A stretch of 64,000 bases of DNA, from positions 2,488,750 to 2,552,749 of the forward strand of contig NZ_CP033877.1 of NCBI RefSeq assembly GCF_006970445.1, given 5' to 3'. This DNA is from Stenotrophomonas maltophilia. Lineage in GTDB: Bacteria; Pseudomonadota; Gammaproteobacteria; Xanthomonadales; Xanthomonadaceae. Under the pieces are notes generated by a model. It did not search any database. It was given only the letters and a program-made list of their open reading frames with translations, and had not been told where the DNA came from. The position numbers and the translations under genes are program-made. Positions 33,411 through 40,940 of the stretch are shown here, in pieces (the stretch's first letter is position 1; every line of letters starts with the position of its first letter).

Positions 33411-33863
33411 ATGTTTCCACCCACCATCTGGACCAGGATGCGATCCATCCTTCCATTGACCGTCTGCACGGCGCTCAGCGCCTGCGGCCTGGTGATGGAC
33501 AGTTCGTTCGACACCCAGCAGCAGGCCATCGACGCCGACATGGTGAACAAGGGATGGATTCCCGGCTGGGTGCCCCACGAGGCGACCGACCTGCGCGAGG
33601 TGCACGACCTGGACTCAAACACCAGCGCGCTGGCCTTCACCAAGCCCCCTGCGATACCACTGCAGCTGCCTGCGGATTGCCAGGCAACCACATTCAACAA
33701 CAGCGATCCTGTTGCGTTCGATCGATACTGGTGGCCTGGCAACGCGACGCTCAGCGCGTCGTACCGCGTCTTTCACTGCGCGCCCGAATCCGGAAAATCG
33801 GTTTTCGTGGCGGTGAGCAGAAACGAAGACCGCGTACTTTTCTGGCGGACATACGCGCGCTGA
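33411..33863 (+). CDS. Lipoprotein, paralogue of the one at 30241-30681
   Basis: 150 residues. The lipobox is ALSAC after a signal starting MRSILPLTVCT. The mature part has the family motif WIPGWVPHEATDLREVHDLD, with Asn-Thr-Ser and a later pair of Cys (DCQATT, FHCAPES). It shares the motif with the lipoprotein at 30241-30681. Function unknown. It lies in a plus-strand run of small secreted proteins. Confidence 0.7.
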   Translation: MFPPTIWTRMRSILPLTVCTALSACGLVMDSSFDTQQQAIDADMVNKGWIPGWVPHEATDLREVHDLDSNTSALAFTKPPAIPLQLPADCQATTFNNSDPVAFDRYWWPGNATLSASYRVFHCAPESGKSVFVAVSRNEDRVLFWRTYAR

Positions 33864-33901
33864 TGCGCTTGCGCAGCCATTCTTCCCACCAGGATTCATC
33901 G

Positions 33902-34429
33902 ATGTCCATCACGCATGCACGTTTCGCCACCGTTGCCCTCTGCCTTTGCGCCTGCCTGCCGGCCTACGCCACGCAGAACGCCCCCGCCGACGTCAAGGCC
34001 ATCGAACAGGTGGTCGAATCGTTCCGCACCTCGCTGATCAACAAGGACAAGCCGACTTACATGGGCCTGTTCTTCTCGGACAAGGCGGAAGACATTGGCT
34101 GGCAGTACGTCTCCGAGGATGTGCGCCTGCAGGACATCCGCAAGGCCAAGCCCGATGCGATCAAGGCGCGGCGGATTCCCGCCAACAACTTCATCGCACT
34201 GATCGACGGGGCGGTGGCCTCGCCGAAACCGAAGGAGGAGACATTCTCCAACACGAAGATCGAGACGGATGGCGATGTGGCCTCGGTATCGTTTGACTAC
34301 AGCTTCCACGACGATGGAGTGAAGACCAACTGGGGCAAGGAAATGTGGCAGCTGATCCGCACCGAACAGGGCTGGAAGATCTTCTCGGTGATCTATTCGA
34401 TCCGCGATTCACGCAGCCCGGCCGAATGA
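33902..34429 (+). CDS. Exported NTF2/SnoaL-like protein
   Basis: 175 residues. A signal peptide (LCLCACLPAYA) is followed by a cone-shaped NTF2-like domain: VKAIEQVVESFRTSLINKDK, PTYMGLFFSDKAEDI, VASVSFDYSFHDDGVKTNWG and the strand EMWQLIRTEQGWKIFSVIYS. This fold is used for small-molecule binding or catalysis; here the role is unknown. It overlaps the next gene by 4 bp. Confidence 0.75.
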   Translation: MSITHARFATVALCLCACLPAYATQNAPADVKAIEQVVESFRTSLINKDKPTYMGLFFSDKAEDIGWQYVSEDVRLQDIRKAKPDAIKARRIPANNFIALIDGAVASPKPKEETFSNTKIETDGDVASVSFDYSFHDDGVKTNWGKEMWQLIRTEQGWKIFSVIYSIRDSRSPAE

Positions 34430-35106
34430 GTGATCTGTCAGACTGGTACCCACCGTCCGTCCATGCCAGCCAGACCCCGATGACCCGGATTGCCGACCTC
34501 AACGCCGACCAGCTCGCCCACCACGCGCTCAACATCTTCATCGCCCAGGGCCGCCATGTGGACGGCGCCCGCGTGATCTACCGGGCGTTGCAATTGGACC
34601 CGCATCATCCCGGTGCGCTGCGCTGCCTGAGCGATTTCCTGGCCCACGAGGGCACCGAGCCCTTCGCGGCAGTCACGCTGGAACACGCCCTGTCCGGTGC
34701 CGTTCCACTGGATGACGATGCGCGCCGGATGCTGGATGACCTGCGTTTCCTCGACATCTGGTCCTGGGGGTTTTCGCGGCACGTCTCCGGCGAAGCCAAC
34801 CTCAGCGGCGAAGCCTTCCAGCAGCGCGACGACTTTGTCTTCGATGGCCCGGCCTATGCGGCCTTCCTCAATACGGTCACCGAGCCGGCCGGTTCGTTGC
34901 AGGGCGCCTTCCAGGCGGCCGTCCGCATCTGTGGGCTGATGTCCGGCCTGCTGCGTCATGCGGAGAAGGACAATCCGGCGTTCGATGACGTGCTGCGATC
35001 CTCCGACTTCGTCGAGACAGAGGCGTACCCGGCATGGCTGGCCTCGTCGACCGATGAGCTGGACGCCCTCGACCAGGCCATCCAGGCACAGCGCCAGGGC
35101 GGCTGA
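34426..35106 (+). CDS. TPR-like cytoplasmic protein
   Basis: 226 residues, no signal peptide. Residues 28-70 (LAHHALNIFIAQGRHVDGAR and VIYRALQLDPHHPGALRCL) form about two TPR-like helical repeats. The rest, with RFLDIWSWGFSRHVSGEANL and ADDFVF-like DDFVFDGPAYAAFL, is unrecognised. It is translationally coupled to the NTF2-like gene and lies 82 bp before dgkA. Confidence 0.68.
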   Translation: MSDLSDWYPPSVHASQTPMTRIADLNADQLAHHALNIFIAQGRHVDGARVIYRALQLDPHHPGALRCLSDFLAHEGTEPFAAVTLEHALSGAVPLDDDARRMLDDLRFLDIWSWGFSRHVSGEANLSGEAFQQRDDFVFDGPAYAAFLNTVTEPAGSLQGAFQAAVRICGLMSGLLRHAEKDNPAFDDVLRSSDFVETEAYPAWLASSTDELDALDQAIQAQRQGG

Positions 35107-35188
35107 AGGAAAATCCAACGGGCGTCCGACGCTTTCCCGACGCCCACCTGCACATCCTGTTGTGAGGTCAATTCATGGCAGGGCCGGC

Positions 35189-35581
35189 ATGCAGCCACCT
35201 CACCCCAGGGACAGCGGCAAGTACCCGCACGGCAAGACCGGGCTTCGCCGTATCTTCCATACGCTGATCCATTCGCGCGATGGCTTCATCGCCACCTTCC
35301 GTGGCGAAGCCGCCTTCCGGCAGCTGTTGCTGCTGCATGCACTGCTGATCGCCACCGCGTTCCTGCTGGACATCAGCAGGGTCGAACGCGCCGTGGTGCT
35401 GGCGGTCTGCTTCATCAGCCTGCTGGTGGAACTGCTCAACTCGGCCATCGAAGCGGTGGTCGACCGCATCTCGCTTGACCACCACCCACTGTCCAAGAAC
35501 GCCAAGGACATGGGCAGCGCCGCACAGACCACCGCGCTGCTGATGGTCGGCACGGTGTGGGGCGTGATCCTGCTGGGCTAG
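35189..35581 (+). CDS. dgkA: Diacylglycerol kinase, integral membrane
   Basis: 130 residues with three membrane helices. Conserved parts: HSRDGFIATFRGEAAFRQ, the catalytic LVELLNSAIEAVVDRIS with Glu and Asn at the active site, and SKNAKDMGSAAQTTALL. It phosphorylates diacylglycerol so that it can be recycled into phospholipid. The start at 35189 gives a somewhat basic N-terminal tail (RDSGKYPHGKTG). Confidence 0.93.
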   Translation: MQPPHPRDSGKYPHGKTGLRRIFHTLIHSRDGFIATFRGEAAFRQLLLLHALLIATAFLLDISRVERAVVLAVCFISLLVELLNSAIEAVVDRISLDHHPLSKNAKDMGSAAQTTALLMVGTVWGVILLG

Positions 35582-35595
35582 CTCACGCCCGACCC

Positions 35596-35617
35596 GCCGG
35601 GCAGGGCCCGGCGCTAC
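35596..35617. repeat. SMAG element (reverse)
   Basis: GCCGGGC and GCCCGGC arms ending in GCGCTAC, lying between the convergent ends of dgkA and the peptidase gene. Confidence 0.7.
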
Positions 35618-35631
35618 CTCGTGTTGATGCG

Positions 35632-36552
35632 TTACTGCGTGGCCAGGGCGAAATCCAGGCCCGCGCACACCGCCGCAACCTGGGCGTCGTTGCATTCCTG
35701 CGGGTTGGTGCGCGGGCTGTCCGGGTAGACCTCGGTGGTGGTGGCAAAGCGCGCGTCGGTGAAGCCGGCGCAGGCGCCGATCGAGCGCGATTCGCCCCAG
35801 ACCACGCCCGGCGACTGCAGCGGCAGGCCGACCAGATTGCCCTCGGCGTCGGCCGGGGCGATATGGGTGACCGGGGCCACGGCGGTGATCAGTGCCTTCT
35901 GGAATTCGGCCTGCGGATCTTCGCTGTTGCCGATCACGTAGAAGCCATCCGGAATGGTGTCGCGCTCGAACGGTTTGCCGTCGCGCGCGCAGCGGGCCGG
36001 ATCGAACTCCTGCAGGTCGCTGTCGGTGGTCTCGTGCAGGTCCAGGTGCACCAGCAGGTTCGGCTTGCGCTCGGCCACCCAGCGCATCAGCGCGGCAGCT
36101 TCCTCGATCTGGCCGCCGTCACGGAAGCTGCGGTTCGGGTCGATGGCATCCGGGTTCCAGCGCTGGATGCGCTCGTAGCCCCACGGGCTGACGCACGGCG
36201 CCACGATCAGGTTCAACCGGCCCAGGTAACGCTCGGCCTGCTGTTCCAGGAACTGCAGGGCGCCATGCACGCCGCTGGTCTCATAGCCATGCACGCCGCC
36301 GGTGACCAGAGCGGTCGGCAGCGCCGGGTTCCAGTTGTGGTTGACCACCGCGAACAGCGGGTAGTGGTCCGGCGCGTAGTCCAGCTGGCCGTACTGGATC
36401 ACATCGAAGCTGTCGTCCAGGCGCTCGAGCGCGGCCACCACGTCGTCGTGGTAGCTGCGCTGGCGCTGCTGGCGGGCCCGCCACTGTGCGCGTTCCGCGT
36501 CGCCCCAGGGCTGTCCGGGGGTGCCGATCGGGTAGAACTGCGCAACAGTCAT
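35632..36552 (-). CDS. M14-family zinc carboxypeptidase-like protein
   Basis: 306 residues. The zinc site of M14 peptidases is visible: VTGGVHGYETSGVHGALQFL (HxxE) near residue 90 and HLDLHETTDSD (second His) near 175. RNF-like Asn-Arg of the substrate-binding region appear in DAIDPNRSFRDGG. The Glu general base may be in TTTEVYPDSP. The substrate is unknown: a short peptide or N-acyl amino acid. Start at 36552 has GGAG seven bases upstream. Confidence 0.82.
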   Translation of the reverse strand: MTVAQFYPIGTPGQPWGDAERAQWRARQQRQRSYHDDVVAALERLDDSFDVIQYGQLDYAPDHYPLFAVVNHNWNPALPTALVTGGVHGYETSGVHGALQFLEQQAERYLGRLNLIVAPCVSPWGYERIQRWNPDAIDPNRSFRDGGQIEEAAALMRWVAERKPNLLVHLDLHETTDSDLQEFDPARCARDGKPFERDTIPDGFYVIGNSEDPQAEFQKALITAVAPVTHIAPADAEGNLVGLPLQSPGVVWGESRSIGACAGFTDARFATTTEVYPDSPRTNPQECNDAQVAAVCAGLDFALATQ

Positions 36553-36696
36553 TGGGTACTCCAAGGGTCGAACGGATGGGTGCAGCCGGACATTCTAAGC
36601 CCTGTCGCGCCTGCGGGTGCCCTCCCCCGGCCCCGCCTTCATCCAGGCCGGGTCATCTGGTTGTAAAATCAACGGTTTTTGGCCCCTCACCCCTTG

Positions 36697-37350
36697 ATGG
36701 CGAACGCAGCGCAGCCGGTCCTGGGTGGACCGGAGTTCCTCCGCCTGCTCGCCCGTCTCAGCGACGGCGCGATGCCGGCCACCAGTCCCGCCCTGACCGA
36801 TCGCCTCGGCCAGTGGGTGGACTGGAGCCGTGCCGTGGCCCTGTCCGGGGCGCTCGGCGGACGCCTGCCCGAGCCCGGTGAAGCCACTGAAGCGGTCCAG
36901 GATGTGCTGGCCGACTGCGCCCAGGCGCACGCCAGCCTGCTGGCCTCGATCCGCGAGGATGCCGAGGCCGAGCGCCTGCTGGACCTGGCCGAAGCCGCCG
37001 CTGCACCCAACTTTGCCTCACTGCGCCAGCGCTATCGGGTGCTGCAGCAGGCCATCCAGACCGCCACCGGGCGCCTGCGCGGCCGCCTGCGCGACCAACT
37101 GGTGCAGGTTTCGCCGGAGCTGGCGCGGCTGGCCGAGGTCGATGCGGTGATGGAGCAGACCCTCACCCCGCGCGAGCACAGCCTGCTGGCCACCGCGCCG
37201 GCAGTGCTCGGCGCCCGTTTTGAACGCGTGCACGGCCAGCCCGGCTGGCGCGCGGCCTTCCGCCATGACATGCGCACGCTGCTGCTCGCCGAGCTGCAGC
37301 TGCGCTTCCACCCGATCGAAGGGCTGCAAGACGCCCTGCGCTCCCACTGA
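36697..37350 (+). CDS. DUF3348 family protein, first gene of the stator-like operon
   Basis: 217 residues, cytoplasmic, helical. DUF3348 features: GPEFLRLLARLSDG, DRLGQWVDWSRAVALSGALG and a long helix block LRQRYRVLQQAIQTATGRLR ending in FRHDMRTLLLAELQLRFHPI. A TAAAAT stretch at about 36664 could be its -10 element. It is followed by DUF802 after 10 bp, then OmpA-like and DUF2894 genes with overlaps. The family has no assigned function; it is presumably an accessory of the membrane pair. Confidence 0.8.
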   Translation: MANAAQPVLGGPEFLRLLARLSDGAMPATSPALTDRLGQWVDWSRAVALSGALGGRLPEPGEATEAVQDVLADCAQAHASLLASIREDAEAERLLDLAEAAAAPNFASLRQRYRVLQQAIQTATGRLRGRLRDQLVQVSPELARLAEVDAVMEQTLTPREHSLLATAPAVLGARFERVHGQPGWRAAFRHDMRTLLLAELQLRFHPIEGLQDALRSH

Positions 37351-37360
37351 CCGGAACACC

Positions 37361-39625
37361 ATGTCCAGAACTGCTTTCCATGTCGTTGTTTTCCTTGTCG
37401 GCCTGCTGGCCGTGTGCTGGATCGGCATTGGCTACGTTTCGGTGCATCCGCTGGGTGCAGCGGTCGCGGCGATCATCGCGGCCTGCTACATCGCCGGTGG
37501 CGTGGAGCTGTACCGCTACCGCCAGGCCAGCAACGGCCTGCGCACCGCACTGAACGATCTGTCCAGCGCGAAAGAGAGCCTTGCCCCCTGGCTGGAACGC
37601 GTGCCGGTGGGCCTGCGCAACGCCGTGCGCCTGCGCGTGGAAGGCGAGCGCACTGCCCTGCCCGCACCGGTGCTGACCCCGTACCTGGTTGGCCTGCTGG
37701 TGCTGCTGGGCATGCTCGGCACCCTGCTGGGCATGATGGACACGCTGCGCGGCACCGGCCTGGCCCTGCAGAGCGCGACCGACATGGCCGCCATCCGCGG
37801 CTCGCTGGCCTCACCGGTACAGGGCCTGGCGGTGGCATTCGGCACCTCGATCGCCGGCGTGGCCAGCTCGGCCATGCTCGGCCTGCTGGCAGCGCTGCTG
37901 CGTCGCGACCGCCTGCAGGCCGTGCAGCAGCTGGACCGCGCCATTGCCGGCGACCTGCACCCGTACTCGCAGGCCTGGCAGCGCGCCGAATCGCTGCGCC
38001 TGCTGCAGGCACAGTCCGCCGCGCTGCCGGCGCTGGTCGACCGCCTGCAGGCGATGACCAGCACCTTCGAACAGCACAGTGCGGCCGCCAATGAGCGCCT
38101 GCTGACCGGCCAGGCCGAGTTCCTGACCCAGAGCCAGGCCCTGCAGGAACGCCTGGCCGTCTCGCTGCAGCAGTCGCTGCGCGAAGGGGCTGAAGCCAGC
38201 GCCGCCGCCATCGGTGGCGCGCTGCAGCCGATGGCCGAGACCACGCTGGCCGGCTTGGCCCACCATGGTGAGGCGCTGCATGCTCGTGTCGAGCAGGCGG
38301 TGCAGCAGCAGTTGTCTGGCCTGAGCGACGGTTTCGAGCGCAGCCGCGTCGCCACCGAAGCCAGCTGGGCCAAGGTGGTGATCGAGCAGACCCAGGCACA
38401 ACAGGCGCTGGTGAGTGATCTGCGTCAGCACCTGCAGGCCTTCAGCGATGGCCAGGCCACGCATGCCGAAGCGCTGGTCACACGTATCGGCGAGCGCCTG
38501 CAGGCCGATGCACAGGGCAATGCGGAGGCCTTGCGTGCCGCCGCCGAACAGCAGCAGGCCCTGAACAGCGCGCTGGTCGAGCGCCAGCAGCAGGCGCTGC
38601 TCGCAGCCGGCCAGCAGCTGGACGAGCACGCGCAGGCCTTGCTGCAGGCACTGGAGCAGCGCCACAGCGCCAGCCAGTCGCTGCTGCAGGACCACGAACA
38701 ACAACGCTCGCAGCAGTGGCAGGCCGCGCAGGCCGCCGCCGCCACCGCGCACGCCGAACTGCAGGCCAGCCTGGACAGCCGCGAGCAGCAGCGCCAGGCG
38801 CGCTGGGACGCGGTCAGCGCCGAACTGCAGCAGGCCCACGCCACGCTGCAGGCGCAGCTGCAGGCCGGCGATGAACAGCGCCTGCAGCGCTGGAGCGATG
38901 CCTTGCAACACGTTTCCACCGACCTGGCCGAGCGCCTGCAGGCCAACGGCGAACGCCTGGCCGCGCAGCAGCGGCAGGTCTGCGACACGCTGGCCGAGAC
39001 CGCACAGCAGATCGGCGAGAACGGTCGCGCGCAGGCCAGCGCCACGCTGGCCGAAGTGTCCACCCTGCTGCAGACCGCGGCGGCGGCACCGAAAGCTGCT
39101 GCCGACGTCATCAACGAGCTGCGCAGCACGCTCTCTGAAAGCCTGGTGCGTGACAACGCGATGCTGGAAGAACGCGGACGCCTGCTGGCCACCGTGCAGA
39201 CCCTGCTCGATGCGATCAACCATGCCTCGCACGAGCAGCGCACCGCCGTGGACGCGCTGGTCGGCGGTTCGGCCGAGCTGCTGGAACGCGTCGGCAACCG
39301 CTTCACCGACCATATCGCCGCCGAGACCGGCAAGCTGGATGGCATTGCGGCAGCGCTCAACGGCAGCGCCGGTGAAGTCGGCCAGCTGGCCGGCACCTTC
39401 GGCGAGGCGGTCGCGCAGTTCGGCAGCGCCTCCACCGAGCTGTCCGGCCGCCTGGAACAGATTGGCGGTGCTCTGGATGCCTCGCTGGCCCGCAGCGATG
39501 AGCAGCTGGCCTATTACGTGGCGCAGGCGCGCGAGGTGGTCGACCTCAGCCTGCTGTCGCAGAAGCAGGTGATGGAAGAACTGCAGCAGTTGGCCACGCG
39601 CCGCGGCAAGGCCGGTAGCGCATGA
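37361..39625 (+). CDS. DUF802 protein: MotA/ExbB-like membrane unit with a ~570-residue coiled-coil tail
   Basis: 754 residues. Membrane helices lie near 5-25, 32-50, 105-127 and 153-181. The last two carry an ExbB/MotA-like pattern: LVGLLVLLGMLGTLLGMMDT, then about 30 residues on, GSLASPVQGLAVAFGTSIAG and VASSAMLGLLAALL. From about residue 190 to the end there is a very long Gln-, Ala- and Glu-rich region of coiled coil, with many repeats of QQAL, ERQQQ and LQA type. The gene overlaps the OmpA-like gene by 4 bp. The layout (stator A unit with long cytoplasmic tail) is like ZorA of Zorya systems, but neighbours differ. Function unproven. Confidence 0.8.
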   Translation: MSRTAFHVVVFLVGLLAVCWIGIGYVSVHPLGAAVAAIIAACYIAGGVELYRYRQASNGLRTALNDLSSAKESLAPWLERVPVGLRNAVRLRVEGERTALPAPVLTPYLVGLLVLLGMLGTLLGMMDTLRGTGLALQSATDMAAIRGSLASPVQGLAVAFGTSIAGVASSAMLGLLAALLRRDRLQAVQQLDRAIAGDLHPYSQAWQRAESLRLLQAQSAALPALVDRLQAMTSTFEQHSAAANERLLTGQAEFLTQSQALQERLAVSLQQSLREGAEASAAAIGGALQPMAETTLAGLAHHGEALHARVEQAVQQQLSGLSDGFERSRVATEASWAKVVIEQTQAQQALVSDLRQHLQAFSDGQATHAEALVTRIGERLQADAQGNAEALRAAAEQQQALNSALVERQQQALLAAGQQLDEHAQALLQALEQRHSASQSLLQDHEQQRSQQWQAAQAAAATAHAELQASLDSREQQRQARWDAVSAELQQAHATLQAQLQAGDEQRLQRWSDALQHVSTDLAERLQANGERLAAQQRQVCDTLAETAQQIGENGRAQASATLAEVSTLLQTAAAAPKAAADVINELRSTLSESLVRDNAMLEERGRLLATVQTLLDAINHASHEQRTAVDALVGGSAELLERVGNRFTDHIAAETGKLDGIAAALNGSAGEVGQLAGTFGEAVAQFGSASTELSGRLEQIGGALDASLARSDEQLAYYVAQAREVVDLSLLSQKQVMEELQQLATRRGKAGSA

Positions 39626-40260
39626 GCGACGAGCTGGAGGTCGACGGCGGCTCACACGCCCCGATCTGGGCCGCCTTTGGCGACCTGATGTCGGTGCTGC
39701 TGGGTGCGTTCGTGCTGATACTCGTCGGTGTTGTCGCCGTGCAGCTGGAGCTGTCGCAGCGGCTGGACCAGGAAGTGAAGCAGCGCCAGGCCGAAGCCAA
39801 GCGCCTGCAGACCCTGGAGCAGGCACTGGCCGGCCCGCTGGCCGCCGGTCGCGTGACGCTGGTGGATGGCCGCATCGGCATCAGCGGCAGTGTGCTGTTC
39901 GCGCTGAACTCCGATCAGCTGCAGCCGGAAGGCCAGGAGCTGCTGCGCAGCCTGGCCGCGCCGCTGGCCGCCTACCTGGGCAGCCGCGAAGAGATCCTGA
40001 TGGTCAGCGGCTTCACCGATGACGCGCCGGTGCGCGAAGGCAACCGTCGCTTTGCCGACAACTGGGAGCTGTCCGCACAGCGATCGCTGACCGTGACCCG
40101 CACCCTGATCGCCGATGGCATACCGGCCGACGCGGTGTTCGCCGCCGCGTTCGGCAGCGAGCAGCCGGTCAGCTCCAATGCCAGCGAAGACGGCCGCGCG
40201 CGCAATCGTCGCGTGGAGATCGCGCCGATTGCCAAGCCCAAGGCCCCGGATGCCAAGTAA
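39622..40260 (+). CDS. OmpA/MotB-like peptidoglycan-binding stator partner
   Basis: 212 residues. One membrane span at 16-40 begins with WAAFGDLMSVLLGAFVLILV; Asp21 is placed like the ion-carrying Asp of MotB and ExbD. A short coiled linker (QRQAEAKRLQTLEQAL) leads to an OmpA-like domain (about 70-205) with ISGSVLFALNSDQLQPEG, MVSGFTDDAPVREGNRRFAD and NWELSAQRSLTVTRTL. Such domains bind peptidoglycan. It overlaps the DUF802 gene by 4 bp and the DUF2894 gene by 11 bp, so all three are made together. Confidence 0.85.
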   Translation: MSDELEVDGGSHAPIWAAFGDLMSVLLGAFVLILVGVVAVQLELSQRLDQEVKQRQAEAKRLQTLEQALAGPLAAGRVTLVDGRIGISGSVLFALNSDQLQPEGQELLRSLAAPLAAYLGSREEILMVSGFTDDAPVREGNRRFADNWELSAQRSLTVTRTLIADGIPADAVFAAAFGSEQPVSSNASEDGRARNRRVEIAPIAKPKAPDAK

Positions 40261-40627
40261 GCCGCCCGCACTGGAAGGCCTGCGCGCACTGGTGCGCGAC
40301 CTCGATGCGGGGTCGCGCTCGCTGCCGCATTACCCGCAGGTGCCCATGCTGCAGCAGGTACAGCGCGAGTGGTCGGAGCTGCGCAGCGAGCTGCAGGTGC
40401 GCCGTTCGCTGCGCACCGAAGCCCCGGCCGACGGCGGCCCGTTGAACTCGGCGGTGCTGGTGCAGCGCATGCTGGACACGATGCAGGCGACCAGCCCCGG
40501 TTACCTGCGCCACTTCATCGACTACGTGGACACCCTGTCCTGGCTGCAGGCACTGCAGGATGGCGCCGCCAGCGGCGGGGATGCCGCGAAACCGAAGCGC
40601 ACGCGCAAGCCGCGCAACGCGGGTTGA
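40250..40627 (+). CDS. DUF2894 family protein
   Basis: 125 residues, cytoplasmic and basic at its C terminus (KPKRTRKPRNAG). DUF2894-like parts: LEGLRALVRDLDAGSRSLPH, LQQVQREWSELRSELQVRRS, and GYLRHFIDYVDTLSWLQALQ. It starts within the end of the OmpA-like gene. It always travels, as far as I recall, with DUF3348, DUF802 and OmpA-like genes; its job is unknown. Confidence 0.75.
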   Translation: MPSKPPALEGLRALVRDLDAGSRSLPHYPQVPMLQQVQREWSELRSELQVRRSLRTEAPADGGPLNSAVLVQRMLDTMQATSPGYLRHFIDYVDTLSWLQALQDGAASGGDAAKPKRTRKPRNAG

Positions 40628-40689
40628 TCGCGCATTGACGCCGACCTCGTTCGGCGCCCCTGGATACGACAATCCTGTTCCGCGCGCCT

Positions 40690-40758
40690 GGTAGATGCCA
40701 ACCTTGGTTGGCGCTCCACCAACGACGCCGCGCATGCCAACCAAGGTTGGCATCTACC
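40690..40758. repeat. SMAG dimer with perfect 23-bp arms
   Basis: GGTAGATGCCAACC continues to TTGGTTGGC (40690-40712) and is perfectly reversed at 40736-40758. The two copies flank a 23-bp centre. It can form a very stable cruciform or hairpin and follows the DUF2894 gene. Confidence 0.75.
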
Positions 40759-40790
40759 AATGCATGCGTCGGCATGCCACGCGTGTAGCG

Positions 40791-40808
40791 GTGTCACCAG
40801 ACAGTCAT
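40791..40808 (+). promoter_or_regulatory. Possible Pho box
   Basis: GTGTCAC and CAGTCAT separated by CAGA form two 7-mers with the 4-bp spacing of PhoB sites (CTGTCAT repeats); 11 of 14 bases agree, 12 allowing C or T at the last base. It lies about 130 bp before the TonB receptor gene at 40941. Confidence 0.4.
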
Positions 40809-40940
40809 CTGTCTAGCGCACCATTTTCACGTTGACCCACGGCGCCTGCAGCGCCCGCGGTCGCATCGATTGCCTCCCTTTTCGAACTCCATGAGCTCCG
40901 CGCCCGTGCGGTGGCTCGTGCCTGCCTGAGTGTCCGTAAC

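Noticed and set aside
37811..39826. Long open frame antisense to the DUF802 gene
   Set aside because: It mirrors the repetitive Gln/Ala coding of the coiled-coil tail and has no independent start site or motif.
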